Part shown: positions 1-6,356 of the stretch, piece by piece
Position numbering within the stretch: the stretch's first letter is position 1
How the letters are laid out: every line of letters starts with the position of its first letter
Origin: JBNKDD01 sp050288085
Lineage (GTDB): Bacteria; Chloroflexota; Anaerolineae; Aggregatilineales; UBA3940
Length of the DNA stretch: 11,258 nucleotides
Reading direction: 5' to 3'
Assembly (NCBI GenBank): GCA_050288085.1
Contig: JBNKDD010000187.1
Span: 1 to 11,258, forward strand
Position numbers and translations under genes: made by a program
Notes under the pieces: model-generated
Database searches by the model: none
Seen by the model: only the letters and a program-made list of their open reading frames with translations
What the model was told of the DNA's origin: nothing

Positions 1-69
1 ACTGCAGTTCTTAGTGGGACCATGTTTCTTGGCATAGCAAAAAAGGCTTTGGATTCACTTGGGCAATAA
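1..69 (+). CDS. C-terminal end of an unidentified protein (partial)
   Basis: Frame 1 is open from the window edge to TAA at 67-69 and gives 22 residues, ending in ...AKKALDSLGQ. The reading is supported by a rho-independent terminator about 30 nt downstream on the same strand, which is where the end of a transcription unit would be expected. The tail is too short to assign to a family. The gene starts outside the window, so nothing can be said about its function. An alternative is that the open frame is chance, since 22 codons is short; the terminator makes a real gene more likely. Confidence 0.55.
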   Translation, partial: TAVLSGTMFLGIAKKALDSLGQ

Positions 70-99
70 ATCAACGACGACGCATGATATACACCAAAC

Positions 100-131
100 G
101 GGCCAGGGAATTTCCTGGCCCAATTTTGTTT
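100..131 (+). terminator. Rho-independent terminator after the first partial gene
   Basis: An 8-bp perfect GC-rich stem, GGGCCAGG at 100-107 with CCTGGCCC at 114-121, has a 6-nt loop (GAATTT) and is followed by the T-rich tail AATTTTGTTT. It sits 30 nt after the stop of the gene ending at 69. The hairpin also lies downstream of the minus-strand WD40 remnant, but the minus-side tail is not T-rich enough for an obvious terminator in that direction. Confidence 0.75.
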
Positions 132-159
132 CATGGCTATGTTTGACTTTCGACCACTA

Positions 160-270
160 TCAATCTTCCAGCGCCCAGATAATCGCCGAGCCATCCCCCA
201 AACCCAACGCCAGCAGCGATCCATCCGGCGAGAAATCCACATGATAACCCCGCGCCAGCGATCTGCATAC
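160..270 (-). pseudogene. Remnant of a WD40-repeat gene (last propeller blade)
   Basis: Read on the minus strand, this stretch encodes about 36 residues ending in a recognisable WD40 blade: HVDFSPDGSLLALGLGDGSA followed by IIWALED and TGA at 160-162. It closely matches the final blade of the TIR-WD40 protein encoded at 3400-4887 (VDFSPDG, GSGDGSAIVW). By hand alignment 171-240 and 3414-3483 agree at 60 of 70 positions without gaps. Upstream the frame hits a stop at 271-273, and no further blades, TIR domain or start can be found, so only the 3' tip survives. A deletion of about seven codons between the RSL and HVDF segments is suggested by the comparison. It is best read as the leftover of a second copy of the neighbouring gene. 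It is in the same orientation as the intact copy and lies on the other side of the kinase-receiver operon. Confidence 0.8.
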
Positions 271-317
271 TCAATGCAAAAGTGCCGATTGCGGCTGTCC
301 CTATCCGCATGGCTTTG

Positions 318-337
318 TTAAGTTAGACCCAACTTAA
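318..337. repeat. Short inverted repeat upstream of the kinase operon
   Basis: TTAAGTT at 318-324 and AACTTAA at 331-337 form a perfect 7-bp dyad with a 6-nt spacer. It lies between the WD40 remnant and the kinase operon. It could be an operator, or a scar of whatever event joined the remnant to the operon. No T-run follows, so it is not a terminator. Confidence 0.4.
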
Positions 338-582
338 AACCTTCATCTGTTTCCACTTAGAAGATTACTTTGTAATGGTATTGTTATGCTTTTTTCATAA
401 TACTTTAACAATACTCAACGCAAATAGTCTATGATTTAAGATGTAGTTGGCTGAGTCTGCTCTAATAGATCCCCTTATCGAGAAGGAGAAGAGAATGTGG
501 AAGGAAAAGAAGACAATAACTGCCAACGGCTAAGAAAAAATTTCAAACAACAATCGCTTAACGAACCATTGGAGCGCTTTTA
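338..582 (+). promoter_or_regulatory. AT-rich leader region of the kinase-receiver operon
   Basis: This stretch separates the WD40 remnant from the kinase gene and must hold the operon promoter. It is AT-rich, especially 360-420, and contains TTATG/CATAA half-sites around a T-run near 384-400. No hexamer pair is good enough to fix a promoter. A purine-rich segment at 480-515 includes a strong ribosome-binding site in front of a 12-codon reading frame, described separately. The kinase's own ribosome-binding site, GGAG, is at 571-574. Confidence 0.35.
495..533 (+). CDS. Possible 12-residue leader peptide
   Basis: ATG at 495 opens a 12-codon frame, MWKEKKTITANG, ending with TAA at 531-533. It is preceded by AGGAG at 484-488 with a 6-nt spacing, a better ribosome-binding site than that of the kinase gene 50 nt downstream. 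A short, well-initiated frame in the 5' leader of an operon could be a leader peptide or upstream ORF that tunes translation. The region is purine-rich, so the frame may also be accidental. There is no run of a single regulatory amino acid and no clear attenuator hairpin after it. Confidence 0.25.
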   Translation: MWKEKKTITANG

Positions 583-2034
583 ATGAAAGCTCAATTGGAG
601 CAGAAACCACCGGCAATGCCCCAACAAAAACGGGCCACTAACATCCTTTCGCGATTATGGGACTTAATTACCCGACCTCACCTCGATCTACAACACAAGA
701 ATGAACAGCGGCAAGCCCGTCTGCTGGCCTCCATGCTGTTCATCGCCATTACGGTTGGTGGAGCAGCACTGGCGTTTGTAGGCATCACCAAACCTTTTGT
801 AACCGATGACCTGGATTATCAGATTTACGTCGCTTCGATGGGCCTGCTGTTAAGTGCCTACTTGCTCAGTCGCACCAGGCATTATCGGCTGGGCGCTATC
901 GTTTTTGTTGTGGTGTTATTCGCCACCTACGTATTCGTACCCTTTTTTGAAAATGCGCAAAATCAACTGCTCGCCTTCTCGGTTCTGGCCATCCTGGTCA
1001 TGGGACTGTTTTTCTCGCTGCGGTGGGTCATAATCGTTGGTATTGCACAGGTTGTCTCAATTTTTTTCCTGATTCAAATCACACCCCTCCTCGGTAAAGA
1101 GCTCGATTATATCGTTATGCTGCAATTCGTTATCCTGATGGATACGATGATTGTGACCTTTATCCACCACCTGAGTTCAATCGAGAGCGAACGCCGTGCC
1201 GAACTTGAATACGCCAACGACCAGCTGCGGCAGTCCGAAGCGATGTTGGAACAGCGCGTCCGCGAGCGCACCCAGGAACTTCAAATTGCCAAAGACGAAG
1301 CTGACACCGCCCGCGAACGCGCCGAAGAAGCCGACCGGGTGAAGTCACAGTTCCTCGCCAGTATGAGCCACGAACTGCGAACCCCCCTCAACGCCATACT
1401 GAACTTTACCGAAATGATGTCCCTGGGCTTCATGGGTGAGGTAAACGACCAGCAGAAAGATGTATTACAGAAGTCTCTCGGAAGCGGTCAGCATTTGCTA
1501 GGTCTGATCAACGATGTGCTGGACATCACCAAAATGGAATCCGGCATGACAAAGCTGTTTATTGAGAAAGATATCGACCTTTATCAGGAGCTTGACACCG
1601 TCATAGCAAGTGTAGAGGCGCTGCTGGAAAATAAACCGGTGACGTTCGTCAAGAAGATTGATCCCGACTTGCCAAAAATCACGGCTGATAAACGCCGTAT
1701 CCGTCAAATTTTGCTTAATCTGCTCACCAATGCCGCCAAATTCACCGAGGAAGGCAGCATTACCCTGCGTGTCGAGAATCGCGGGGATGAAATTCTGGCC
1801 TCTGTGATCGACACCGGCCCAGGCATTCCAAAAGAACAGCAGGAACTGATCTTCGAGCCATTTGAGCAAACCGAGACTGGTATCCGTCACGGGGGCGGTA
1901 CCGGGCTGGGACTGCCAATCTCGAAGCGGCTGGCCGAGGCCCATGGCGGGCGCTTATGGGTTGACAGTATCGAAGGTAAAGGTTCAACTTTCTACGTGTT
2001 GATACCGGCAAAAGCAGCCATAATGACGAGATGA
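583..2034 (+). CDS. Six-TM membrane sensor histidine kinase
   Basis: This 483-residue protein is a membrane histidine kinase. Six hydrophobic segments (about 47-67, 80-96, 103-121, 128-145, 148-169, 175-196) form a compact sensor with almost no periplasmic loops, so it probably senses a membrane or intramembrane signal. A charged coiled coil (about 200-255) leads into the dimerisation domain with the H-box SHELRTPLN, phospho-acceptor His263. The catalytic domain is complete: N-box NLLTNAAKFT (Asn383), G1 DTGPGIP (410-416), F-box IFEPFEQ and G2 GGGTGLGLPISKRLAEAHGG (437-456). It has no attached receiver. ATG 583 has GGAG 8 nt upstream. The first of three stand-alone receiver genes begins 10 nt after its stop, so they are probably co-transcribed and the likely phosphorylation partners. 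The sensor segment does not match a named domain that I can recognise with confidence. Confidence 0.95.
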   Translation: MKAQLEQKPPAMPQQKRATNILSRLWDLITRPHLDLQHKNEQRQARLLASMLFIAITVGGAALAFVGITKPFVTDDLDYQIYVASMGLLLSAYLLSRTRHYRLGAIVFVVVLFATYVFVPFFENAQNQLLAFSVLAILVMGLFFSLRWVIIVGIAQVVSIFFLIQITPLLGKELDYIVMLQFVILMDTMIVTFIHHLSSIESERRAELEYANDQLRQSEAMLEQRVRERTQELQIAKDEADTARERAEEADRVKSQFLASMSHELRTPLNAILNFTEMMSLGFMGEVNDQQKDVLQKSLGSGQHLLGLINDVLDITKMESGMTKLFIEKDIDLYQELDTVIASVEALLENKPVTFVKKIDPDLPKITADKRRIRQILLNLLTNAAKFTEEGSITLRVENRGDEILASVIDTGPGIPKEQQELIFEPFEQTETGIRHGGGTGLGLPISKRLAEAHGGRLWVDSIEGKGSTFYVLIPAKAAIMTR

Positions 2035-2044
2035 GTAGTTCAAT

Positions 2045-2452
2045 ATGTTTCAAGAGCACAGTTATCTATACGTCGAAGATGATCCGTTTAGCTGCCAGGT
2101 CATGCAAATGATTATGGAAAATGCGATGCAGGTAAAGCACCTGCATATTTTCCAGGACAGCAGCAACTTCGTTGAGCGGGTGAAAGCACTTGAAAAGCAG
2201 CCAGACATTATTTTGTTGGATGTTCATATCAAACCCCTGGATGGCTTCGAGATGCTCAGGCTGCTGCGTGCTGATCCAGACCTCTCCCAGGTTCGTATCA
2301 TTGCCCTGACCGCCAGTGTGATGAGCGAAGAAGTCGATCAGCTCAAACAAGGCGGTTTTGATGGAGCGATAGCCAAACCGGTAAGTGTCACAACCTTTCC
2401 TGGATTGATGCAGCGCATCATTGCGGGAGAAACAGTCTGGCATATTGCATAG
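2045..2452 (+). CDS. Stand-alone receiver protein (DivK/CheY-like), first of three
   Basis: A 135-residue protein made only of a receiver domain. The acidic pocket is Glu11-Asp12-Asp13, the predicted phospho-acceptor is Asp59 (IILLDVH), the switch residue is Thr89 (ALTAS) and the conserved lysine is Lys111 (AKPVS). After the domain comes a short tail, FPGLMQRIIAGETVW, shared with the next two proteins. It has no output domain, so it would act by binding partners or passing phosphate on. The gene starts 10 nt after the kinase stop. Only a weak purine stretch (GAGTAG) precedes ATG 2045, which suggests translational coupling to the kinase. Confidence 0.9.
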   Translation: MFQEHSYLYVEDDPFSCQVMQMIMENAMQVKHLHIFQDSSNFVERVKALEKQPDIILLDVHIKPLDGFEMLRLLRADPDLSQVRIIALTASVMSEEVDQLKQGGFDGAIAKPVSVTTFPGLMQRIIAGETVWHIA

Positions 2453-2490
2453 TTTCCCCCTTCAAACCAAACATATGGTGAGAACGTTTG

Positions 2491-2901
2491 ATGACAGATT
2501 TAGCTAAAAAACGGATATTTGTAGTTGAAGACGACGTTGTGAATATAGCCGTCATTGCACTAATCCTCAAACGCCTGGAGGCCGTCGTCATTCAGGATGC
2601 CTGGAATGCCGATACGATTAACATGCTCATCCAAAGTCTGCCGGTCAACGTTATCTTGCTGGATTTAATGCTCCGCAAGGGTGTGAATGGTTATGATATT
2701 TTTGATAAGATCAAATCTCACCCTGAACTGGCGGATATCCCCATCGTTGTAGTCAGTGCTTCCGATCCAGAAATTGAGATTCCACGCGCGCAAGCTAAGG
2801 GTTTTTCTGGTTTTATTGCTAAACCAATTAACTTTCAAACCTTCCCTGATCAGGTTATCAGTTGTATGAATGGACAGCCCGTCTGGGACACCGGACGGTA
2901 A
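2491..2901 (+). CDS. Stand-alone receiver protein, second of three
   Basis: A 136-residue single-domain receiver. Glu13-Asp14-Asp15 form the acidic pocket, Asp58 (VILLDLM) is the predicted phosphorylation site, Ser89 takes the Thr/Ser switch position (VVVSAS) and Lys111 (IAKPIN) is conserved. It ends with the same signature as its neighbours, FPDQVISCMNGQPVW. ATG 2491 is chosen over a TTG one codon earlier because GGTGAG (2478-2483) is spaced correctly. It lies 38 nt after the preceding gene and 26 nt before the next, consistent with one operon. It has no output domain. The three receivers differ enough in their alpha1 and alpha4 regions that they probably have different partners. Confidence 0.9.
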   Translation: MTDLAKKRIFVVEDDVVNIAVIALILKRLEAVVIQDAWNADTINMLIQSLPVNVILLDLMLRKGVNGYDIFDKIKSHPELADIPIVVVSASDPEIEIPRAQAKGFSGFIAKPINFQTFPDQVISCMNGQPVWDTGR

Positions 2902-2927
2902 CGATCACTAATACCAGGAGCATAAAC

Positions 2928-3314
2928 ATGGACAATCACGCACTTATCATTGACGACAATCCCATGAACGGCGATGTGCTTGGGATGCTTTTAGCCAATC
3001 AAGGTGTTACCCACACCTTGCTCGAATCACCTCGCTCATTGGCTGATATACTTGAACAGTTGGAACAGATCGGGATTATTTTCCTCGACCTGGAAATGCC
3101 ACATCATAATGGCTTTGACATCCTGAACGATCTCCGAGCTGATCCCCGTCTGGAAGGCGTACCGATTGTTGCCTATACGGTCCATATCAGCGAGATTGAT
3201 GAGGCTCGTACAGCAGGCTTCGATGGTTTCCTCGGCAAGCCGCTCAACACCCAGAAATTTCCCGATCAGCTTAACCGGATCATGAACGGCATGCCAGTCT
3301 GGGAGATTAATTAA
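2928..3314 (+). CDS. Stand-alone receiver protein, third of three
   Basis: A 128-residue receiver with Asp9-Asp10 in the acidic pocket, Asp54 (IIFLDLEMP) as predicted phospho-acceptor, Thr84 (AYTVH) as switch residue and Lys104 (LGKPLN). The C-terminus FPDQLNRIMNGMPVWEIN repeats the operon's signature tail. The open frame extends upstream to 2862, overlapping the previous gene, but ATG 2928 is preferred because CAGGAG (2915-2920) lies 7 nt before it and the domain begins right after. It is the last gene of the kinase operon, and a strong hairpin follows 56 nt downstream. Confidence 0.9.
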   Translation: MDNHALIIDDNPMNGDVLGMLLANQGVTHTLLESPRSLADILEQLEQIGIIFLDLEMPHHNGFDILNDLRADPRLEGVPIVAYTVHISEIDEARTAGFDGFLGKPLNTQKFPDQLNRIMNGMPVWEIN

Positions 3315-3370
3315 CCCGGCCTTCAAGTAATAAGCAGAGCCGATTATGTCATAACCTTTCAGGGTAACTT

Positions 3371-3409
3371 GCAGCAGTGGGCTTAAAGCCCACTGCTGCT
3401 TACTGTTTT
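3371..3409. terminator. Convergent terminator hairpin between receiver operon and TIR-WD40 gene
   Basis: A perfect 12-bp stem, GCAGCAGTGGGC (3371-3382) with GCCCACTGCTGC (3388-3399), closes a 5-nt loop TTAAA. On the plus strand it is followed by TTACTGTTTT, a usable but interrupted T tail. On the minus strand it starts directly after the stop codon (3400-3402) of the TIR-WD40 gene, though with little T-tail there. It probably serves both convergent genes. Confidence 0.8.
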
Positions 3410-4887
3410 CCCAGCGTCCAGACAATCGCCGAGCCGTCCCCCGAACCGGACGCCAACAGCAAACCGTCCGGCGAGAAATCCACGTCGTACACCTCGCGGC
3501 CATGCCCGCCGCCGAGGCTCCGAATCCGCTCGCCTGATGCCGCATCCCACAGGATGATCGTGCCATCCCAGGAGGGAGTCGCCAGCATCGTGCCATCGGG
3601 TGACCATTTCACGCCGAACAAGGTTCCGCCCAACCCTTCGATGATGCTGCTCAATTCGTGGAGCAGCGATCCGCTTTCCACATCCCAGACGTTGAGCAGG
3701 CCATTCATTGTCGCGGCGGCGACCTGTGATCCATCCGGGCTGAAGGCCACCCCAACCACCTGCTGATCGAAATCATTCAGTGTGCGGACAACCTCGCCGC
3801 TGTCCGCATCCCAGATGATCACCCTGCTGTCGGTCGAGCCGGAGACGATCATCACGCCGTCCGCCGACCAATCGACACTGCGGACTTTGTCGGTGTGACC
3901 TTCCAGTATCAGCAGAGAATCGCCCTGTTCGATATCCCATCCCCGGAGCGTCCCATCATTTGAGGCCGATATCAGCCGATCTCCATCCGGGCTAAAGGCC
4001 AGCGACGGGACGCCATCCGTATGCCCCTCGAACGCCCGGATTTGCTCCCCTGATTCGACGTTCCATAGGATGATCTGCCCGTCGGCGGCCCCGCTTGCCA
4101 ATGCCGTTCCATCCGGCGACCACGCCACCGAAAAGACTTTATCACCGTGACCATCAAGCACCGCCGATGATTCGGTTTGCCCAACCGGCCACAACCGGAT
4201 CATCCCGTCCCAGGAGCCGGTTGCCAGCATCGATCCATCCGGGCTGAAGGCCACCGCCGGGATACCGCTCGTATGACCCATCAGGCGTTGGGCGTTCAAG
4301 TCTGACACATCGGGCAGCGGCTCGTCGGTTGGGATGACGATGGCCGGTGTGGGTTCCGGCGCGGCGGTCGGACTCGCTGCATCGCGCCCACTAAACAATC
4401 CCGATGACCACAGGTAAGCGCCTACCCCGCCGATCAATAACCCGGCGGCCAGCATCAAGATGGTTTGCACGATGTCCTTAGTCGATGCCTCCTGAGGGGC
4501 AAACCCGGTTTTGATTTCCTCGATCAAGCGAGCGGACTCAGCTTCATAATCTTCGTGAAGATTCCACGCATCGTATTCTTTCAGGCGGCGCGGGATCGGG
4601 CAATCCCCGGCCAATACGGGATAAACCATCCCGCCCTGCCCCACGAAGTAACTCCAATCGGCGGCCACATCTGCGTCATTGAGCGCGTCCGGTGACAGCA
4701 CAACCAGCATGTGGGAACAATCATCGAGCGCCCGTTCAACCGCATTGCGCCAATCCGATGATCCCCGCGCGGCATCGGTCTCTTCCCGGTCAAGCCAGAT
4801 CGGGATACCGGCGGCTTTCAGGTCGGCGGCCAGCCGGTCAACGAATGGTCGATCCGGTGGGCTGTAGCAAATAAACAGGGTTGGCAT
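3400..4887 (-). CDS. TIR domain - transmembrane - seven-blade WD40 protein
   Basis: A 495-residue protein of three parts. Residues 1 to about 130 are a TIR domain (LFICYSPPDRPFVDRLAADL, WLD, VVLSPDAL, YPVL). Residues 139-163 are one transmembrane helix. A Pro/Thr-rich linker (170-195) leads to seven WD40 blades (about 200-491) with repeated FSPDG, GS.DG and W motifs, a complete propeller. Acidic-polar residues flank the helix, and the only cysteines (7, 57, 96) are in the TIR part, so a cytoplasmic TIR and external propeller fits; this is inference. Many bacterial TIR domains degrade NAD+ using a Glu, but the aligned position here appears to be Asp77 (AADWSYF), which may alter or abolish activity. 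ATG 4887 is chosen because GGAGGAG precedes it; the frame extends to 4983 without such support. Possible roles are stress or phage signalling. A second, nearly erased copy lies at 160-270. Confidence 0.9.
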   Translation of the reverse strand: MPTLFICYSPPDRPFVDRLAADLKAAGIPIWLDREETDAARGSSDWRNAVERALDDCSHMLVVLSPDALNDADVAADWSYFVGQGGMVYPVLAGDCPIPRRLKEYDAWNLHEDYEAESARLIEEIKTGFAPQEASTKDIVQTILMLAAGLLIGGVGAYLWSSGLFSGRDAASPTAAPEPTPAIVIPTDEPLPDVSDLNAQRLMGHTSGIPAVAFSPDGSMLATGSWDGMIRLWPVGQTESSAVLDGHGDKVFSVAWSPDGTALASGAADGQIILWNVESGEQIRAFEGHTDGVPSLAFSPDGDRLISASNDGTLRGWDIEQGDSLLILEGHTDKVRSVDWSADGVMIVSGSTDSRVIIWDADSGEVVRTLNDFDQQVVGVAFSPDGSQVAAATMNGLLNVWDVESGSLLHELSSIIEGLGGTLFGVKWSPDGTMLATPSWDGTIILWDAASGERIRSLGGGHGREVYDVDFSPDGLLLASGSGDGSAIVWTLGKQ

Positions 4888-4919
4888 GGTGGTTATCTCC
4901 TCCATCGAATACTGGCAAG

Positions 4920-4949
4920 AGTCTAGCAAACTCAAACCTGAAGTGGCAA
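4920..4949 (-). promoter_or_regulatory. Candidate promoter of the TIR-WD40 gene
   Basis: On the minus strand TTGCCA (-35 type, complement of 4944-4949) is followed after 18 nt by TAGACT (-10 type, complement of 4920-4925). This would start transcription roughly 25 nt before the GGAGGAG ribosome-binding site of the gene starting at 4887. The -35 matches the sigma-70 consensus at five of six positions and the -10 at four. Confidence 0.4.
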
Positions 4950-5032
4950 AAGGAAGCACATGACCCATCCCCCCTTCTGTCATATTACCCTGTTGAATGG
5001 TGTTTTCATTATGAGGGATAGGGCATGTATAG

Positions 5033-5075
5033 ATTGTGCAACATGCTCGTTTTTTGCGATGATAATTTGCACAAT
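5033..5075. promoter_or_regulatory. 9-bp inverted repeat in the divergent intergenic region
   Basis: ATTGTGCAA (5033-5041) and TTGCACAAT (5067-5075) are perfect inverted copies separated by 25 nt. They lie upstream of the hydrolase gene that starts at 5111, in the region divergent from the TIR-WD40 gene. GATAAT, a good -10-like hexamer, abuts the right arm (5061-5066), so a protein binding both arms could control the hydrolase promoter. The binding protein is unknown. Confidence 0.45.
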
Positions 5076-5110
5076 GTTTTCAATCAATATATTTCAAGGA
5101 GTTCTTGAAA

Positions 5111-6136
5111 ATGTCGTCTGATGGGGACAAATCGATGGATACAAATAAGCGCGGACGCTCTTGTCTGGGCAGGATTGGAAAGATTCTGCTGGTGATACTC
5201 GCGCTCTTTTTAGGCTTGATCGCCTTTGGGTTGATACGTGAAGCTGTCACCCGCCACAAATATCGGGTTGAATTTCCACCCCCCGGCGAGATGATCAGCC
5301 TGCCCACCCATGATATTCACCTGGACTGTGTCGGAACCGGATCGCCAACGGTTGTCTTCGAGTCTGATCTTGACCAGTATGGCTCTTTGAGTTGGAGCGA
5401 CGTCCAGGGGGACATCGGGGAGTTAACGCGGGCTTGCAGCTACGACCGTGCCGGGATCCTGTGGAGCGAACCGGGGCCACGTCCAAGAGATGGTGAGACA
5501 ATTGCTAAAGAACTTCACGCTGTCCTGGATGCAGCGGGAGAAGAGGGCCCCTATCTGCTGGTCGGACATGCATTTGGGGGGGCCTATGTCAGAATATTTG
5601 CAGGCCAATATCCTGATGATGTCTGCGGGATGGTAGTGATCGAGTCAAGCCACCCTGAGATGCTCACCCGGTTCGAGGAGGTTGGCCTTCCGACAGAAAT
5701 CCCGGATAAAAATATCAGGCCGTTGATCCTGTTTTTGTCTCACATGGGATCGCCTAACCGCAAGTCCAGCACAGTATATGATCTACCACCCGAAACTGGT
5801 GATCCGATACTGGCGTACTTGCCCAAATCAAGTATGGCCTGGTTTGATGAAAAGGTCGAAGCGCCAAACACGCTGGCCCAGGCAGGGCAGTATGACTATC
5901 TCGGCGACCTCCCGCTGATTATAATTGCAACATCAAGAATATCCACTTCTGTAGGAGAGCAGGGGCCGCTCTTTAATGATATGTGGCTCGAATTGCAAGA
6001 GGAACTGCTCTTGCTGAGTGATAACAGCGAGCTCAGAATCTATGAGAGTGGACATTATCCCCAGTATCAAAAACCCGAAGTGGTGATTGAGGCCGTTCAG
6101 GACGTACTCGAAATGTGTGAGGAAACATCACCATAA
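5111..6136 (+). CDS. Membrane-anchored alpha/beta-hydrolase-fold protein lacking the nucleophile Ser
   Basis: A 341-residue protein with an N-terminal basic stretch, one transmembrane helix (about 22-43) and an external alpha/beta-hydrolase domain. Recognisable family landmarks are the first strand region TVVFESD, CSYDRAGILWSEPGPRPRD, the nucleophile elbow region LLVGHAFGGAYVRIFA followed by YPDDVCGMVVIESSHPEM, and the C-terminal SGHYPQYQKPEVVIEAV with His315 in the catalytic-His position. In relatives the elbow reads GHSFGG; here the Ser position is Ala154 (codon GCA at 5570-5572), so normal hydrolase activity is not expected. The rest of the frame is intact, arguing against simple decay. 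ATG 5111 is preferred to TTG 5105 because AAGGAG (5096-5101) is 9 nt upstream. A single T-to-G change would account for TCA to GCA, so sequencing error must be excluded. Confidence 0.85.
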   Translation: MSSDGDKSMDTNKRGRSCLGRIGKILLVILALFLGLIAFGLIREAVTRHKYRVEFPPPGEMISLPTHDIHLDCVGTGSPTVVFESDLDQYGSLSWSDVQGDIGELTRACSYDRAGILWSEPGPRPRDGETIAKELHAVLDAAGEEGPYLLVGHAFGGAYVRIFAGQYPDDVCGMVVIESSHPEMLTRFEEVGLPTEIPDKNIRPLILFLSHMGSPNRKSSTVYDLPPETGDPILAYLPKSSMAWFDEKVEAPNTLAQAGQYDYLGDLPLIIIATSRISTSVGEQGPLFNDMWLELQEELLLLSDNSELRIYESGHYPQYQKPEVVIEAVQDVLEMCEETSP

Positions 6137-6190
6137 TTCCGAGGTATTCTCTTATTTTAGAGGAACTATTGCCAGGCTGTTAATTTCGAG

Positions 6191-6278
6191 CCTTTCACCC
6201 CCCGCTGAACCATCAGGTTCATCTGCCCCCCTTGCAAGGGGGGCGAATCCGAGCGACAGCGAGGATGGGGGGTAAAGC
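6191..6278. repeat. Branched palindromic (REP-like) intergenic element
   Basis: An 88-nt GC-rich unit that can fold into a branched structure. The outer arms are CTTTCACCCCCC (6192-6203) and GGGGGGTAAAGC (6267-6278). Inside are TGAACC-ATCA-GGTTCA (6206-6221), the perfect 20-nt palindrome GCCCCCCTTGCAAGGGGGGC (6225-6244) and ATCC/GGAT arms (6247-6266). It lies between the hydrolase and lipoprotein genes, in a gap of about 240 nt. It looks like a dispersed non-coding repeat of the REP or MITE kind. It may also stop or stabilise transcripts of the upstream gene, although there is no T tail. Short open frames crossing it are not genes. Confidence 0.6.
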
Positions 6279-6327
6279 TCCACTTAAAATCCCCCACCTT
6301 TTCGTGCATCTCTTACCTGTGCTGTGC

Positions 6328-6356
6328 TTGTCTTGTCAGGTCATCTCGGCTATGCT
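6328..6356 (+). promoter_or_regulatory. Candidate promoter of the lipoprotein gene
   Basis: TTGTCT (6328-6333) and TATGCT (6351-6356) are spaced by 17 nt. Each matches the sigma-70 consensus at four of six positions. Transcription would start near 6363, just before the GGAGGAG ribosome-binding site. If so, the left arm of the inverted repeat at 6338-6384 would lie outside the mRNA and the repeat would act as a DNA operator. Confidence 0.3.

Noticed and set aside
59..321. Plus-strand open frames of about 61-62 codons
   Set aside because: They are antisense to the WD40 remnant; residues such as AEPSPKP are the reverse-strand reading of WD40 codons, and the same pattern is seen opposite the intact gene.
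1498..2059. Minus-strand open frames opposite the membrane kinase
   Set aside because: They are shadows of the kinase coding sequence with no ribosome-binding site or domain, while the plus strand has all kinase motifs.
3036..3596. 186-codon minus-strand frame across the third receiver gene and the WD40 3' end
   Set aside because: It crosses the convergent terminator hairpin and overlaps two well-supported genes in other frames.
6087..6275. 62-codon frame at the end of the hydrolase gene
   Set aside because: It lies mostly within the non-coding palindromic repeat and overlaps the hydrolase in another frame.
6191..6278. Possible tRNA or other structured RNA gene because of the cloverleaf-like fold
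   Set aside because: It lacks the conserved TPsiC and D-loop bases and an acceptor CCA context; homopolymeric G/C arms fit a dispersed repeat better.
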